From Tardiphaga sp. 709 (GTDB lineage: Bacteria; Pseudomonadota; Alphaproteobacteria; Rhizobiales; Xanthobacteraceae), in contig NZ_CP135529.1 of assembly GCF_032401055.1 (NCBI RefSeq), forward strand, positions 2,666,001 through 2,730,000: a stretch of 64,000 nt of DNA, written 5' to 3'. A model generated the notes under the pieces. The model saw only the letters and a list, made by a program, of their open reading frames with translations, ran no database searches and was not told the origin of the DNA. Position 1 is the stretch's first letter, and every line of letters starts with the position of its first letter. A program made the translations under genes and the position numbers. This document shows, in pieces, positions 17,561 to 26,585 of the stretch.

Positions 17561-18004
17561 TTACTTCGCGGCGACTTTCTCGAACAGCGCCGCGAACACT
17601 GTCTTGGCCTTGCCGGGATGGGTCACTGCCTTGGCTTCGGCCGCATTGGTTGGCGTACCGACCACCACCAGTCCCACCATGCCCATGCCGTAATGCGGCG
17701 CGCATTTCACGCCGTAGACGCCGGGCTTGTCGAAGGTCACCACGAGGTCCTGGCTCATCTTGCCGACGAACGGGGACGCATCGGCGGGCAACATGCCTTT
17801 GACCGATTCAACGCTGTGTGCCTTGTCGGTCGACACGAATTTCACGGTATCGCCGGGCTGCACATTGACCAGTGCGGGCTCAAACACCATTGCGGCCCCG
17901 TCGGCGCCCTTGTTGAGCATTTTGACCTCGACCTCCGCAGCGCCAGCGGCACCTGTCAGAGCGAAAAGGACGGCGGCGGTTGCAAGCATGAGAGCCTTGC
18001 GCAT
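17561..18004 (-). CDS. Pseudoazurin (periplasmic blue copper protein)
   Basis: Type 1 copper electron carrier, usually the donor to copper nitrite reductase or nitrous-oxide reductase. The 147-residue precursor has a signal peptide cut near AGA-AEV. The copper ligands are all present: H63 (DKAHSVES), C101, H104 and M109 (CAPHYGMGM), in pseudoazurin spacing. GGAGAAA precedes the start. It heads the operon with nnrS and is divergent from the NnrR-type gene, with one shared box 71 bp upstream. No nitrite or nitric oxide reductase gene is in this window. Confidence 0.95.
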   Translation of the reverse strand: MRKALMLATAAVLFALTGAAGAAEVEVKMLNKGADGAAMVFEPALVNVQPGDTVKFVSTDKAHSVESVKGMLPADASPFVGKMSQDLVVTFDKPGVYGVKCAPHYGMGMVGLVVVGTPTNAAEAKAVTHPGKAKTVFAALFEKVAAK

Positions 18005-18074
18005 CGTATTTCTCCGTAAACTCCGGTCATTTCAGCCGGATGCGCCAAATTAGGCCTGCCGCCCGGCCTCGACA

Positions 18075-18088
18075 TTGCGCCAGCGCAA
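18075..18088. promoter_or_regulatory. NnrR box shared by two divergent promoters
   Basis: TTGCG-CCAG-CGCAA is a perfect dyad of Crp/Fnr geometry and equals the NnrR site TTGCG-N4-CGCAA described in Rhodobacter. Its centre is about 77 bp from both the pseudoazurin start and the nnrR-like start. Confidence 0.85.
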
Positions 18089-18157
18089 ACTTCCGCTTGA
18101 TCGACGCCCGCAATCACGGTCTAGAAGTGGCCAGAACGGGAACTTGACGGAGAACGC

Positions 18158-18865
18158 ATGTCGGCGGTCGACAGCTCCATGGTCGCGCATCTGCCGCTGT
18201 TCGAGAGTCTCGACACCGCAGCCTGCGAGGCGATCCTGCGCGAGGCGCATTCGATCCGCGTCCCGAAGAACAAGGTGATTTTCGAGCAGGGCGAGGACGT
18301 CCATTCGTTCTATCTACTGCTCCATGGCCATATCCGCGCGACCAAGATGACGCCCGCCGGCGAACAGGTGATCGTGCGCTATGTCGCGACCGGCGAGATC
18401 TTCGGGATCGGCCAGGCGATGGGGCTGACGACTTATCCGGCGACCGCAACGACCGTCGATGACAGCGTGGTTCTGGTGTGGCCCACCGCGGTCTGGACGC
18501 GGCTGGTTGCCGACTATCCCGCCCTCGCCGCCAACACGCTCAAGACCGTCGGTAGCCGGCTGCAGGAGGCTCATACGCGCGTGGTCGAGATGTCGACCCA
18601 GCAGGTCGAGCAACGCGTTGCTCATGCTCTGCTTCGGCTGGTCGATCAATCAGGCCGCAAGACCGCGCAAGGCGTCGAGATCGATTTCCAGTTGAGCCGG
18701 CAGGATATCGCTGAAATGACCGGCGCCACGGTCTTCACCGTGAGCCGCACGCTCAGCACCTGGGAACAGCGCGGGCTGATCGAAAGCAGCCGGCAGCGCA
18801 TCGTGCTGCGCGAACCCGAGACATTGCGTGCGCTCGCTGATGCCGTTCCAGGTGACGACGCGTAG
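18158..18865 (+). CDS. nnrR: Crp/Fnr-family regulator, NnrR-like
   Basis: A 235-residue regulator. An N-terminal cyclic-nucleotide-like sensor domain (IFEQGEDVHSFYLLLHGHIR near 47) is followed by a dimer helix and a C-terminal winged helix with EMTGATVFTVSRTLS. There is no N-terminal cysteine cluster, so it is not an oxygen-sensing FNR. Position next to nnrS and the NnrR box between them point to a nitric-oxide-responsive NnrR. The start at 18158 follows ACGGAGA. Nitric oxide sensing is inferred; other Dnr-like subgroups have the same layout. Confidence 0.85.
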   Translation: MSAVDSSMVAHLPLFESLDTAACEAILREAHSIRVPKNKVIFEQGEDVHSFYLLLHGHIRATKMTPAGEQVIVRYVATGEIFGIGQAMGLTTYPATATTVDDSVVLVWPTAVWTRLVADYPALAANTLKTVGSRLQEAHTRVVEMSTQQVEQRVAHALLRLVDQSGRKTAQGVEIDFQLSRQDIAEMTGATVFTVSRTLSTWEQRGLIESSRQRIVLREPETLRALADAVPGDDA

Positions 18866-18870
18866 CGCGG

Positions 18871-20205
18871 TTACGCCGCTTCGAACTGCCTGACTTCGTT
18901 CGACACTTCTCCGAGTGGGATCGAGACAGCAGCCCTGACGCCCTGAGCATCGTCGCGGTTTGCAATATCGAGACCGAAGCCGTTACGATCCGCCGCCGTT
19001 CGGGCAATCGCCAATCCGAGCCCGGTGCCATCGATATCCATGGGCGCCGCACGGAAGAAGCGATCGTAGAGATATGGCACGGCGGATTCCGGTATTCCGC
19101 ATCCGCTGTCGATCACCTCGATGACGAAATCCGTGCCTCGGCGCTCAGCCTTAATGCTGACCGCGCCGCCGGCGCGCGTGTAGCGCACCGCATTGTCGAG
19201 CAGGTTCGAGACGATCAGCCGGAGATCGGCGGCACGGACATTCAGTTCATCACGCGTCCCCGGTACGATCGCGAGCGAGACGCCCTTGGCCTCCGCGATG
19301 GACACGAAGCCGGACACCACCAGCCGCACGAAGGCCTCCGCATCGACGACTTCGGTTTCGCTTTCGATGCCGGCATCGGCGCGAACCATGGTCATCAACT
19401 GGTTGACCGAATAAGAGGCCCTCCGAATCCCGTCGAGCAGATCCTGCGCGATCTCACGCTCAGGCTCACTGAGCTCCCGTGCCCGCAGATTATCGATCTG
19501 GATCTGAAGCGCCGCGAGCGGCGTCCGCAATTCATGCGCCGCGTCAGACACAAAGCGGCGCTGGGTCTCCAGCGCGGTCTGATGTCGCTCGATCAAGGAA
19601 TTCATGGCTGTCACAAGCGGGGCGACTTCGACCGGAACGCCTGTCAAGCTGAGCGCGTCCTTCGCATCGGCGCTGCGCTGGCCGATATCGGCCGACAGTG
19701 TTCCAAGCCCGGACAATACGCGCTTCACGGCCCACCAGATCATCAGCCACGCAATCGGGATGGCAACGACCAGCGGCACCGCAGCGCCCGCGGCCGCATA
19801 GGCGGCCACTTCTTCGCGCGCACTCCAGCGCTGTGCGACCTGGATCGCATGCGTCGCGTCGCGCGACCTGAACACGCGCCAGCGCTCTCCACCCGCGGTC
19901 ACGTCGGCATAGCCGAGTTCCGACTGAAACAGGATATCGACCGAAGGGCCCGAACGGTGAATGAGCTGTTTCGACTGATCCCAGATCTGGATCACCAGTT
20001 GGTCTTCCAGTTCGGCATCGATCCGCGGCTCGATATCATGCCGGAACACCATGCCCGCCGTAAGCGCAACCTCGTGAAGAGCGTTGTCCTGGAAGCTGTT
20101 CACCTCATACTTGACGAAATAATAGGACATAACCGATGCGGCGACGCCGACGACAATGAGCAGACCCGTGACATACGTCATCACGGTCTTTCGCAACGAC
20201 GTCAT
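18871..20205 (-). CDS. Two-component sensor histidine kinase (QseC/TctE type)
   Basis: Inner-membrane kinase of 444 residues. Two helices (about 11-30 and 150-172) enclose a roughly 120-residue periplasmic sensor. A HAMP-like linker is followed by DAAHELRTPLAALQIQIDNL, with the phosphoryl His, then the N box (SNLLDNAVRYT), G1 (DSGCGIP) and G2 (GTGLGLAIA). All catalytic boxes look intact. Its first four bases overlap the stop of the response regulator gene, so the pair is co-translated. The pair is divergent from a TonB-dependent receptor, so iron, siderophore or envelope signals are possible inputs. Confidence 0.93.
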   Translation of the reverse strand: MTSLRKTVMTYVTGLLIVVGVAASVMSYYFVKYEVNSFQDNALHEVALTAGMVFRHDIEPRIDAELEDQLVIQIWDQSKQLIHRSGPSVDILFQSELGYADVTAGGERWRVFRSRDATHAIQVAQRWSAREEVAAYAAAGAAVPLVVAIPIAWLMIWWAVKRVLSGLGTLSADIGQRSADAKDALSLTGVPVEVAPLVTAMNSLIERHQTALETQRRFVSDAAHELRTPLAALQIQIDNLRARELSEPEREIAQDLLDGIRRASYSVNQLMTMVRADAGIESETEVVDAEAFVRLVVSGFVSIAEAKGVSLAIVPGTRDELNVRAADLRLIVSNLLDNAVRYTRAGGAVSIKAERRGTDFVIEVIDSGCGIPESAVPYLYDRFFRAAPMDIDGTGLGLAIARTAADRNGFGLDIANRDDAQGVRAAVSIPLGEVSNEVRQFEAA

Positions 20206-20867
20206 GCGCCCTCCTTGGTGACCATCCAGCCCGCACCACGGACATTGCGGACAATATCCTTGTCGAATTTCTTGCGCAGTCCGTGAATCAGAACGTCGAC
20301 CGCGTTGCTCTGGACTTCCTCGCCCCAGCCGTAAATCCGGCTCTCGATCTGGCTACGCGACAGGATTTGCCCGGGCCGCTCCATCAAGGCCTGCAGCACC
20401 GCAAATTCGCGCACCGACAGCAGATGCTTGATATCGCGGAAGGTCGCCACCTGCGTCGATGGATCCAGCGTGATCTCCGCGGACGTCATGAGCGATACCA
20501 CGCGACCATTGGCGCGGCGCGTGACTGCGCGGATTCGCGCGAGCAGTACCGGCAGTTCAAACGGCTTGACGATGTAATCGTCTGCGCCGAGATCGAGACC
20601 CGCCACCATGTCGGACACGCCATCCCGCGCGGTGATGATAAGGGCCGGCGTGGTCATGCCGGCTTTCCTTTTCGCCTTGAGCACGTCCAGACCGGACATC
20701 TTGGGAAGACCGATATCGATCAATGCGACCGCATATTCCGATCGGTCCATCGCGGCGAAGCCATCACGGCCATTGCGCGCCCAGTCGACGCTCATACCAT
20801 TCTCGCTCAGGCCGCGCACCAGCGCCTTGCCGAACATGGCATCGTCTTCGATCAGTAGAACGCGCAT
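20202..20867 (-). CDS. OmpR-family response regulator
   Basis: A 221-residue regulator. The receiver domain has the acidic pair (LLIEDDAMFG), the phospho-acceptor in VALIDIGLPKMSG and the lysine in YIVKPFELP; the C-terminal winged helix includes LSVREFAVLQALMERPGQIL and SNAVDVLIHGLRKKFD. It resembles QseB/TctD/PmrA regulators. The gene is first in the operon with the kinase. The TonB receptor gene begins 362 bp away in the other direction and could be a target. Confidence 0.94.
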   Translation of the reverse strand: MRVLLIEDDAMFGKALVRGLSENGMSVDWARNGRDGFAAMDRSEYAVALIDIGLPKMSGLDVLKAKRKAGMTTPALIITARDGVSDMVAGLDLGADDYIVKPFELPVLLARIRAVTRRANGRVVSLMTSAEITLDPSTQVATFRDIKHLLSVREFAVLQALMERPGQILSRSQIESRIYGWGEEVQSNAVDVLIHGLRKKFDKDIVRNVRGAGWMVTKEGA

Positions 20868-21028
20868 TATTCAATCTCGTGCCTGCAGGACATTCGGAAG
20901 GCCAGTCAGTCAGACAACATCGGAGGCATCCCGATATTCCCTTATCCCAGGTGTCGGTGACTGCGGCGCTTACGCGCAGCGCTTGTCCAGTGACCAATCG
21001 TTTGGCGCAGGCTAGCCGTCGCCCTTCG

Positions 21029-21045
21029 TTTAGAACGATTACAAA
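21029..21045 (+). promoter_or_regulatory. Irr/ICE-like iron control box 1
   Basis: TTTAGAACGATTACAAA resembles the imperfect TTTAGAA...ATTCTAAA inverted repeat bound by Irr in Bradyrhizobiaceae. It lies about 185 bp before the TonB receptor start, in a 362-bp gap that otherwise holds only promoter sequence and a second such box. Confidence 0.55.
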
Positions 21046-21100
21046 TTATCTCGACGCCTATTGGTGCACGGATCACACACCTTGGGCATATCCCGCGAAG

Positions 21101-21117
21101 TTCGATTTATTCTAAAC
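21101..21117 (-). promoter_or_regulatory. Irr/ICE-like iron control box 2
   Basis: On the minus strand GTTTAGAATAAATCGAA repeats the TTTAGAA half-site of box 1, 72 bp further toward the TonB receptor gene. The second half-site is degenerate. Confidence 0.5.
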
Positions 21118-21229
21118 GCCATATAATTCGCGCCTAATACTCCGAATTGCAGATGTGTCCAAGTGTTTCCGAGGAAGCACAAGGACCGCCGGCATTTGCA
21201 TGAGCGGAGAATATTTCAGGGGCGTAGTA

Positions 21230-23533
21230 ATGACTTCCAGGACTTCTATCGGGGGGCGCGGCACGGCGGCGCGCAAAGCTTTTCTGATTTCGACGAGCGC
21301 GGCGGCCATCATCGCGGCGGGATTCTGCATCGCAGAGCCAGCCATTGCGCAAAGCGCGAATTCCGGCTCATCGACATTGCCGCCGGTGCAGGTCGACGCT
21401 CCCAGCGCGCCGCGCGTCCGCCGTGCCCAGCCGCAGCGCGCCGCATCCGGCCGCGTCGCCCGGACACGCGCTGTTGCGCCGCAGCCGGTTCGCCAGCCGC
21501 TCAGCGTCAACCCGCAGGACGCACAGTCCGGCCAGGTCGGCTACATCACCCAGAATATTTCGAGCGGTACCAAGACCAACACCGCGCTCCTCAACGTGCC
21601 ACAATCGGTCACGGTGCTCACGAAGGAATTCATCCGGGATCAGGATTTCCGCAGCATCGGCGAAGCGGTTCGCTATGTGCCGGGCGTCGTGCCGCATCAG
21701 GGCGAAGGCAATCGCGATGACGTCGTCATCCGCGGGCAGCGCACCAATGCCGACTTCTTCATCGACGGTATTCGCGACGACGTGCAGTATTTCCGCGATC
21801 TCTATAACACCCAGCGCATCGAGGTCCTGAAGGGACCGAATGCCATGATCTTCGGCCGCGGCGGCGGCGGCGGCGTCATCAATCGCGTACAGAAGGAAGC
21901 CGACGGAGTTTCGATCCGTGAGGTAACTGTTCAGGGCGGATCGTTCGACAACAAGCGCGTGACGATCGATACCGGCGGCGCCGTGAACGAGAACGTCGCG
22001 GCGCGCATCAACGCGATGTATGAGAATTCCGGAACCTATCGCGACTACGGCCACCTCGAGCGTTATGGCATCAATCCGACCGTGACGATTCGCGGCGAGG
22101 ATACCAAGGTCAAGCTCAGCTACGAATATCTGCATGACGACCGCACCGCGGATCGCGGCATCCCGGCACAGGGCACTGTGCCAGCGCCCACGAATGCACG
22201 CCCGACCGTGCCGTTCGCGACCAATGCTTCGACCTTCTTCGGCAATCCGGACCAGAGCTATTCGAAGCAGGACGTCCACATTGCCAACGCCGTCATCGAC
22301 CACGATTTCAATAATGGCCTGACGGTCAAGAACTCGTCACGCTATGCGAACTACGACAAGTTCTACCAGAACGTTTTCCCGACCACGGGAACGTTCGTCA
22401 CCCCCGGCGGCACCGCGTCCATCTCGGCCTACAACAACCTGGCTCAGCGCGAGAACCTGTTCAATCAGACCGACTGGACCTACAAGACCAATACCGGTCC
22501 CGTGCTGCACACGATCGTATTCGGTACCGAGTTCGGACGGCAGAACACTTTCAGCCTTCGCAACACCGGCCAGATCAACGGCGGCGCGACCTTGCTCGTT
22601 CCCGCGGCCAGCCCGACCACCTTTGCCCCGTGGTCGTTCATCCACAACAACGCCTCCGACAACAACTCCTATGCGACGCTCGATATCGCATCGGTCTATA
22701 TTCAGGACCAGATCGAGGTCAGCCGTTACCTGCAGTTCATCGGCGGCGTTCGTTACGATCGTTTCGACCTCACCTCACAGAACCTCAATCCGGGCGGCAC
22801 TCTCGACAGCCGCGTCGACAACCTTGTCTCACCGCGCGCTGGCGTGATCATCAAACCACTCGATAATCTCTCGGTCTATGGCAGCTACAGCATTTCGTAT
22901 CTGCCAAGCGCTGGCGACCAGTTCAGCTCGCTGACGCCATCGCTCGCCGTCACCGTGCCGGAGAAATTCATCAACAACGAAGTCGGCGTAAAGTGGGACA
23001 TTACCCCGCGACTGCAGGCGTCCGCAGCCGTCTACGATCTCGACCGGGAGAACCAGAGGTTCATCGTGGGCGGCCAGGTCGTCGCCCTCGGCAAGACCAA
23101 CACCAAGGGTGCTGAGCTCAGCCTGACCGGCTATGTCACCGATCAGTGGCAGGTCACCGGCGGCTACGCCTACACCGACGCGCGCATCGTCGATGCCAGC
23201 TCCGCCACAATCGTCCCAGGCAACCGCGTCGGCCTGGTGCCACTCAACACCTTCACCATGTGGAACAAATATCAGTTCAACGAGATGTGGGGTGCCGGCC
23301 TCGGTATCATCCATTACGACGACTTCTTCGCCACGTCGGATGATACAGTGAAGCTGAAAGCCTTCACCCGCGTCGATGCCGCAATCTACTTCCGGCTCGA
23401 CAAGACGTGGCGTGCCCAGCTGAACATCGAGAACCTGTTCGATACCAGCTACTACGCCACCGCCGATGCGGCCAACAACATCACGCCGGGCTCGCCGCGC
23501 GCGTTCCGGGCATCGGTGACGGCGAACTTCTAA
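21230..23533 (+). CDS. TonB-dependent siderophore receptor
   Basis: Outer-membrane ferri-siderophore gate of 767 residues. The start at 21230 has AGGGG 7 nt upstream and leads into a long signal peptide ending near EPAIAQ. The plug domain shows NVPQSVTVLTKEFIRDQ, VVIRGQRTNADFFIDGIRDD and RIEVLKGPNAMIFGRGGGGG; the barrel ends with the expected terminal aromatic (VTANF). The plug resembles the catecholate group (Fiu-like), but the ligand cannot be assigned. Irr-like boxes upstream and the Fe(III) importer downstream indicate iron-regulated uptake. Confidence 0.94.
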   Translation: MTSRTSIGGRGTAARKAFLISTSAAAIIAAGFCIAEPAIAQSANSGSSTLPPVQVDAPSAPRVRRAQPQRAASGRVARTRAVAPQPVRQPLSVNPQDAQSGQVGYITQNISSGTKTNTALLNVPQSVTVLTKEFIRDQDFRSIGEAVRYVPGVVPHQGEGNRDDVVIRGQRTNADFFIDGIRDDVQYFRDLYNTQRIEVLKGPNAMIFGRGGGGGVINRVQKEADGVSIREVTVQGGSFDNKRVTIDTGGAVNENVAARINAMYENSGTYRDYGHLERYGINPTVTIRGEDTKVKLSYEYLHDDRTADRGIPAQGTVPAPTNARPTVPFATNASTFFGNPDQSYSKQDVHIANAVIDHDFNNGLTVKNSSRYANYDKFYQNVFPTTGTFVTPGGTASISAYNNLAQRENLFNQTDWTYKTNTGPVLHTIVFGTEFGRQNTFSLRNTGQINGGATLLVPAASPTTFAPWSFIHNNASDNNSYATLDIASVYIQDQIEVSRYLQFIGGVRYDRFDLTSQNLNPGGTLDSRVDNLVSPRAGVIIKPLDNLSVYGSYSISYLPSAGDQFSSLTPSLAVTVPEKFINNEVGVKWDITPRLQASAAVYDLDRENQRFIVGGQVVALGKTNTKGAELSLTGYVTDQWQVTGGYAYTDARIVDASSATIVPGNRVGLVPLNTFTMWNKYQFNEMWGAGLGIIHYDDFFATSDDTVKLKAFTRVDAAIYFRLDKTWRAQLNIENLFDTSYYATADAANNITPGSPRAFRASVTANF

Positions 23534-23547
23534 GAGCTCTCGACATC

Positions 23548-23588
23548 GGGCCGCAGGTAAGCTGTTGCTTATCTGCGGCCCACTTTTA
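23548..23588 (+). terminator. Intrinsic terminator of the TonB receptor gene
   Basis: A long near-perfect hairpin (GGGCCGCAG..TAAGC, TGTT loop, GCTTA..CTGCGGCCC) is followed by ACTTTTAAA, 14 bp after the stop codon. Confidence 0.85.
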
Positions 23589-23590
23589 AA

Positions 23591-23606
23591 TCTGGAATCA
23601 ATCTAA
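23591..23606 (-). promoter_or_regulatory. Possible Irr/ICE-like box upstream of fbpA
   Basis: The minus-strand sequence TTAGATTGATTCCAGA matches 12 of 16 positions of an ideal TTAGAACGATTCTAAA dyad and lies 95 bp before fbpA. It is weaker than the two boxes before the TonB receptor. Confidence 0.4.
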
Positions 23607-23701
23607 TCTTTTGTCCACGCGACGTTCAGTCACTGACATTCGAACGCCCACTGCGCTACTCCACCTGACATTGTCGATATGCCCCTTGCCGGAGCCATTT
23701 C

Positions 23702-24718
23702 ATGATCAAGCACCACGCCCTCGCCACCGCCGTCCTCTTCGCCGCCCTTGGCTCATCCGCGCTGCAGGCGGCCGAAGAGGTCAATGTCTATACCTATCGC
23801 GAGACCAAGCTCGTGCAGCCGATCTTCGAGGCCTTCACCAAGGATACCGGCGTGAAGGTCAATGTGATCTCGGCCAGCTCGGGCCTCGAGCAGCGCATGA
23901 AGGCCGAAGGCGCCAACAGCCCGGCAGACGTGCTGCTGACGGTAGATATCGGCCGCATCGACGAGGCCGTGCAGGCGGGCGTGACGCAGCCAATGAAATC
24001 CGAGGTGATCGAGAAGGTCGTGCCGGCGCAATATCGCGATCCCGACGGCCACTGGGCTGGCATCTCCATGCGCGCCCGCGTGGTCTATGCGTCGAAGGAT
24101 CGCGTCAAGCAGGATGCCATCACCTATGAGGAACTGGCCGATCCGAAGTGGAAGGGCAAGATCTGCATCCGCTCCGGCCAGCACATCTACAATAACGGCC
24201 TGTTCGCCGCCTATGTCGCCAAGCACGGCGAGGCCAAGGCCGAGGAATGGCTGCGCGGCGTCAAGGCCAATCTGGCGCAGAAGCCGTCCGGCGGCGACCG
24301 CGAGACCGCCCGCGACGTCGCGGCCGGCAAATGCGATCTCGGCATCGGCAACACCTATTACTGGGCGCTGATGATGAATGCCGATCCCGACAAGAAGCCG
24401 TGGGCGGAAGCCACCAAGGTGATCCTGCCGACCTTTGAAGGCGGCGGCACCCATGTGAACCTGTCCGGCGTGCTGCTGGCCAAACATGCGCCGAACAAGG
24501 CCAATGCCATGAAGCTGATCGAATGGCTTGCAGGCGAGCATGCCCAGCAGGTCTATGCCGACGCCAATTACGAATATCCCGTGCGCGCCGGCATCACGAT
24601 CAATCCGACCATCGCGGGCTATGGCAAGCTCAATGCCGACCCGATGCCCATCGCCAAGATTGCCGCGAACCGCAAAGCCGCGTCGACGCTGGTGGACAAG
24701 GTCGGGTTTGATAATTGA
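23702..24718 (+). CDS. fbpA: Fe(3+) ABC transporter periplasmic binding protein
   Basis: Transferrin-like periplasmic iron-binding protein of 338 residues with a signal peptide ending near LQA-AEE. Landmarks are EVNVYTYRETKLVQPIFEAF, SSGLEQRMKAEG and the paired iron-ligand tyrosines in GIGNTYYWALMM, near the position of Tyr195/196 in FbpA. It delivers ferric iron to the permease encoded next. Upstream it follows the TonB receptor, separated by that gene's terminator, so it has its own promoter with a weak iron box. Confidence 0.95.
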   Translation: MIKHHALATAVLFAALGSSALQAAEEVNVYTYRETKLVQPIFEAFTKDTGVKVNVISASSGLEQRMKAEGANSPADVLLTVDIGRIDEAVQAGVTQPMKSEVIEKVVPAQYRDPDGHWAGISMRARVVYASKDRVKQDAITYEELADPKWKGKICIRSGQHIYNNGLFAAYVAKHGEAKAEEWLRGVKANLAQKPSGGDRETARDVAAGKCDLGIGNTYYWALMMNADPDKKPWAEATKVILPTFEGGGTHVNLSGVLLAKHAPNKANAMKLIEWLAGEHAQQVYADANYEYPVRAGITINPTIAGYGKLNADPMPIAKIAANRKAASTLVDKVGFDN

Positions 24719-24777
24719 GCCCGGCTATTGCTCCGTAGGCTGTGATGATGCACAGCCTATCAGTATGTTGTCTCCGC

Positions 24778-24906
24778 CCTGTGTGCCTGCAGCGCACACG
24801 GGGCCGGGGACCCATACGCACCGAACTCTCGGTAGGGCGCTGTGGCTACGGCAATTTCTGACTTACTTCTCCTTGGGGTATGGATCCCCGCCTTCGCGGG
24901 GATGAC
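24778..24906. repeat. Intergenic hairpin repeat of the Bradyrhizobium type
   Basis: The gap between fbpA and fbpB carries GGGGCCGGGGACCCATACGC and a hairpin ATCCCCGC-CTTC-GCGGGGAT (24884-24903) followed by GAC. Units reading TGGATCCCCGC..GCGGGGATGAC occur many times in Bradyrhizobium-group genomes. The unit ends one base before the preferred fbpB start codon, and its GGGGA could act as the ribosome site. Confidence 0.65.
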
Positions 24907-26580
24907 ATGTGGAGAGTGCTCACGCGGGCATGCACGCCCGTGAGGCCTTCCCGCACCGAAGCGCTCGCGATTCTCGTCGCAGTTGCCACCGCGCTCCTTG
25001 TGGCTGCGCCAGTCATCAGCATCGCGCTACTGGCGCTACAGCCGGAGCCCGAGCTTTGGCAGCATCTGATCGCCTATGTATTGCCGCAGGCGCTGCGCGA
25101 CACCGCAGCCCTCCTGATCGGCGTCGGTATCGTCACGCTCGCGGTCGGTGCCGGCACCGCATGGCTGGTCTCGGCGCATGATTTCCCCGGCCGCACGCTC
25201 ATGCTCTGGCTCTTGCCGCTGCCGCTGGCGATTCCGACCTATCTCGCCGCTTACGTCTATGTGGACCTGTTCGAGCCACTGGGCCTCGTCCATCGCGCAT
25301 TGGCAACGGCAATGTCGTTGCCCGGCGCGATCGGGTGGCTGCCGAGCCTGCGTTCGTTGCCCGGCGCCATCTTCGTGATCGGCATCGTGTTGTATCCCTA
25401 CGTCTATCTCTCTGCTCGCGCGATGTTCCAGCATCGCAGCGCCGATTTTGCTGAAGCCGCGAAGATACTCGGTGCCGATCGCTGGACGACGTTCCGCCGA
25501 GTCTCGCTACCGATGGCGCGCCCCGCCCTCGCTGTGGGCCTCGCACTGGTATCGCTGGAAACGCTGAACGATATCGGCGCCAGCGAATATCTGGGCATTC
25601 GTACGCTCACCGTCTCGGTTTTCACGACCTGGCTCAACCGCGGCAGCCTTGCAGGTGCTGCGCAGCTGTCATTGTTCATGCTCGCCATCGTCGGGGTGCT
25701 GATCGCCATCGAGCGCTTCGGCCGCCGCGAAGGCAGCGTGGAATTCTCTTCGGAGAATCCGCGGTTGGCACCGCGCACGCCTTTGACAGGCCTACGCGGA
25801 TGGCTTGCTTTCACCGCCTGTCTCCTCCCTGCCCTGCTTGGCTTCGCCGTGCCCTTGCTCTATCTGCTGCGCGAGAGCCTGCGCCGCGGTCTGCTATCGA
25901 TGGAAACGACGGTTTGGCGCGATGCCGGCCACACCATTGCGCTGGCCGCAATTGCCACGGGAGCCGCGCTGCTTCTCGGGCTTGTGGTGATCGTCGCTCA
26001 GCGCTGGCGTGCTTCGCGGCTGACCAACCTGTCGGTCGCTGTCGCCCAGACCGGCTATGCGCTGCCCGGAACGGTGCTGGCGCTGGGTCTGCTGACGCCG
26101 GTGCTGTTCATCGACAATGGATTCAGCAAGCTCGCCGGATGGCTCAGTCTCGCATCGCCCGGGCTTGTCATGGTCGGCTCTGGCGCCGCCGTGGTGATCG
26201 CCTATGTGATCCGGTTCCTGGCGGTGCCGACCGGTTTCATCAAGGCCGGCTTCGAGCACATCCCCGTCGATTACGACGATAGCGCTCGCGCCGCCGGCGC
26301 ACCGGTAATCACCACACTGCGCGTGATTCAACTGCCGCTATTGCGTCCGGCATTGTTCGGCGCCGTCATCGTGGTCTTTGTCGATTGTCTGAAGGAGCTG
26401 CCCGCCACGTTGCTGCTGCGACCGCTCAATGTCGAAACGCTGGCGACTTCGATCTATCAATATGCGAGTCGTGGCAGCTTTGAAGAAGGCGCCCTGGCCG
26501 CACTTCTCATCGTCGCTGCGAGCATCGGCCCGGTGGTCTGGCTGACACGCTTTGCAGATGTGCCGCAGGGGCCGGTGTAA
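24907..26580 (+). CDS. fbpB: Fe(3+) ABC transporter fused permease
   Basis: Inner-membrane permease of 557 residues with two tandem BPD_transp_1 domains and about twelve helices. Each half has the cytoplasmic EAA loop that contacts the ATPase: EAAKILGADRWTTFRRV in the first and DDSARAAGAPVITTLRVIQL in the second. ATG 24907 is preferred; the upstream in-frame ATG 24880 lies inside the hairpin repeat and would add the repeat-encoded MDPRLRGDD. No fbpC ATPase gene follows; the ATPase must come from elsewhere. Confidence 0.92.
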   Translation: MWRVLTRACTPVRPSRTEALAILVAVATALLVAAPVISIALLALQPEPELWQHLIAYVLPQALRDTAALLIGVGIVTLAVGAGTAWLVSAHDFPGRTLMLWLLPLPLAIPTYLAAYVYVDLFEPLGLVHRALATAMSLPGAIGWLPSLRSLPGAIFVIGIVLYPYVYLSARAMFQHRSADFAEAAKILGADRWTTFRRVSLPMARPALAVGLALVSLETLNDIGASEYLGIRTLTVSVFTTWLNRGSLAGAAQLSLFMLAIVGVLIAIERFGRREGSVEFSSENPRLAPRTPLTGLRGWLAFTACLLPALLGFAVPLLYLLRESLRRGLLSMETTVWRDAGHTIALAAIATGAALLLGLVVIVAQRWRASRLTNLSVAVAQTGYALPGTVLALGLLTPVLFIDNGFSKLAGWLSLASPGLVMVGSGAAVVIAYVIRFLAVPTGFIKAGFEHIPVDYDDSARAAGAPVITTLRVIQLPLLRPALFGAVIVVFVDCLKELPATLLLRPLNVETLATSIYQYASRGSFEEGALAALLIVAASIGPVVWLTRFADVPQGPV

Positions 26581-26585
26581 CGCGC

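Noticed and set aside
24880-24906. Extended N-terminus of FbpB from ATG 24880
   Set aside because: The added residues (MDPRLRGDD) are the translation of a dispersed intergenic hairpin repeat.
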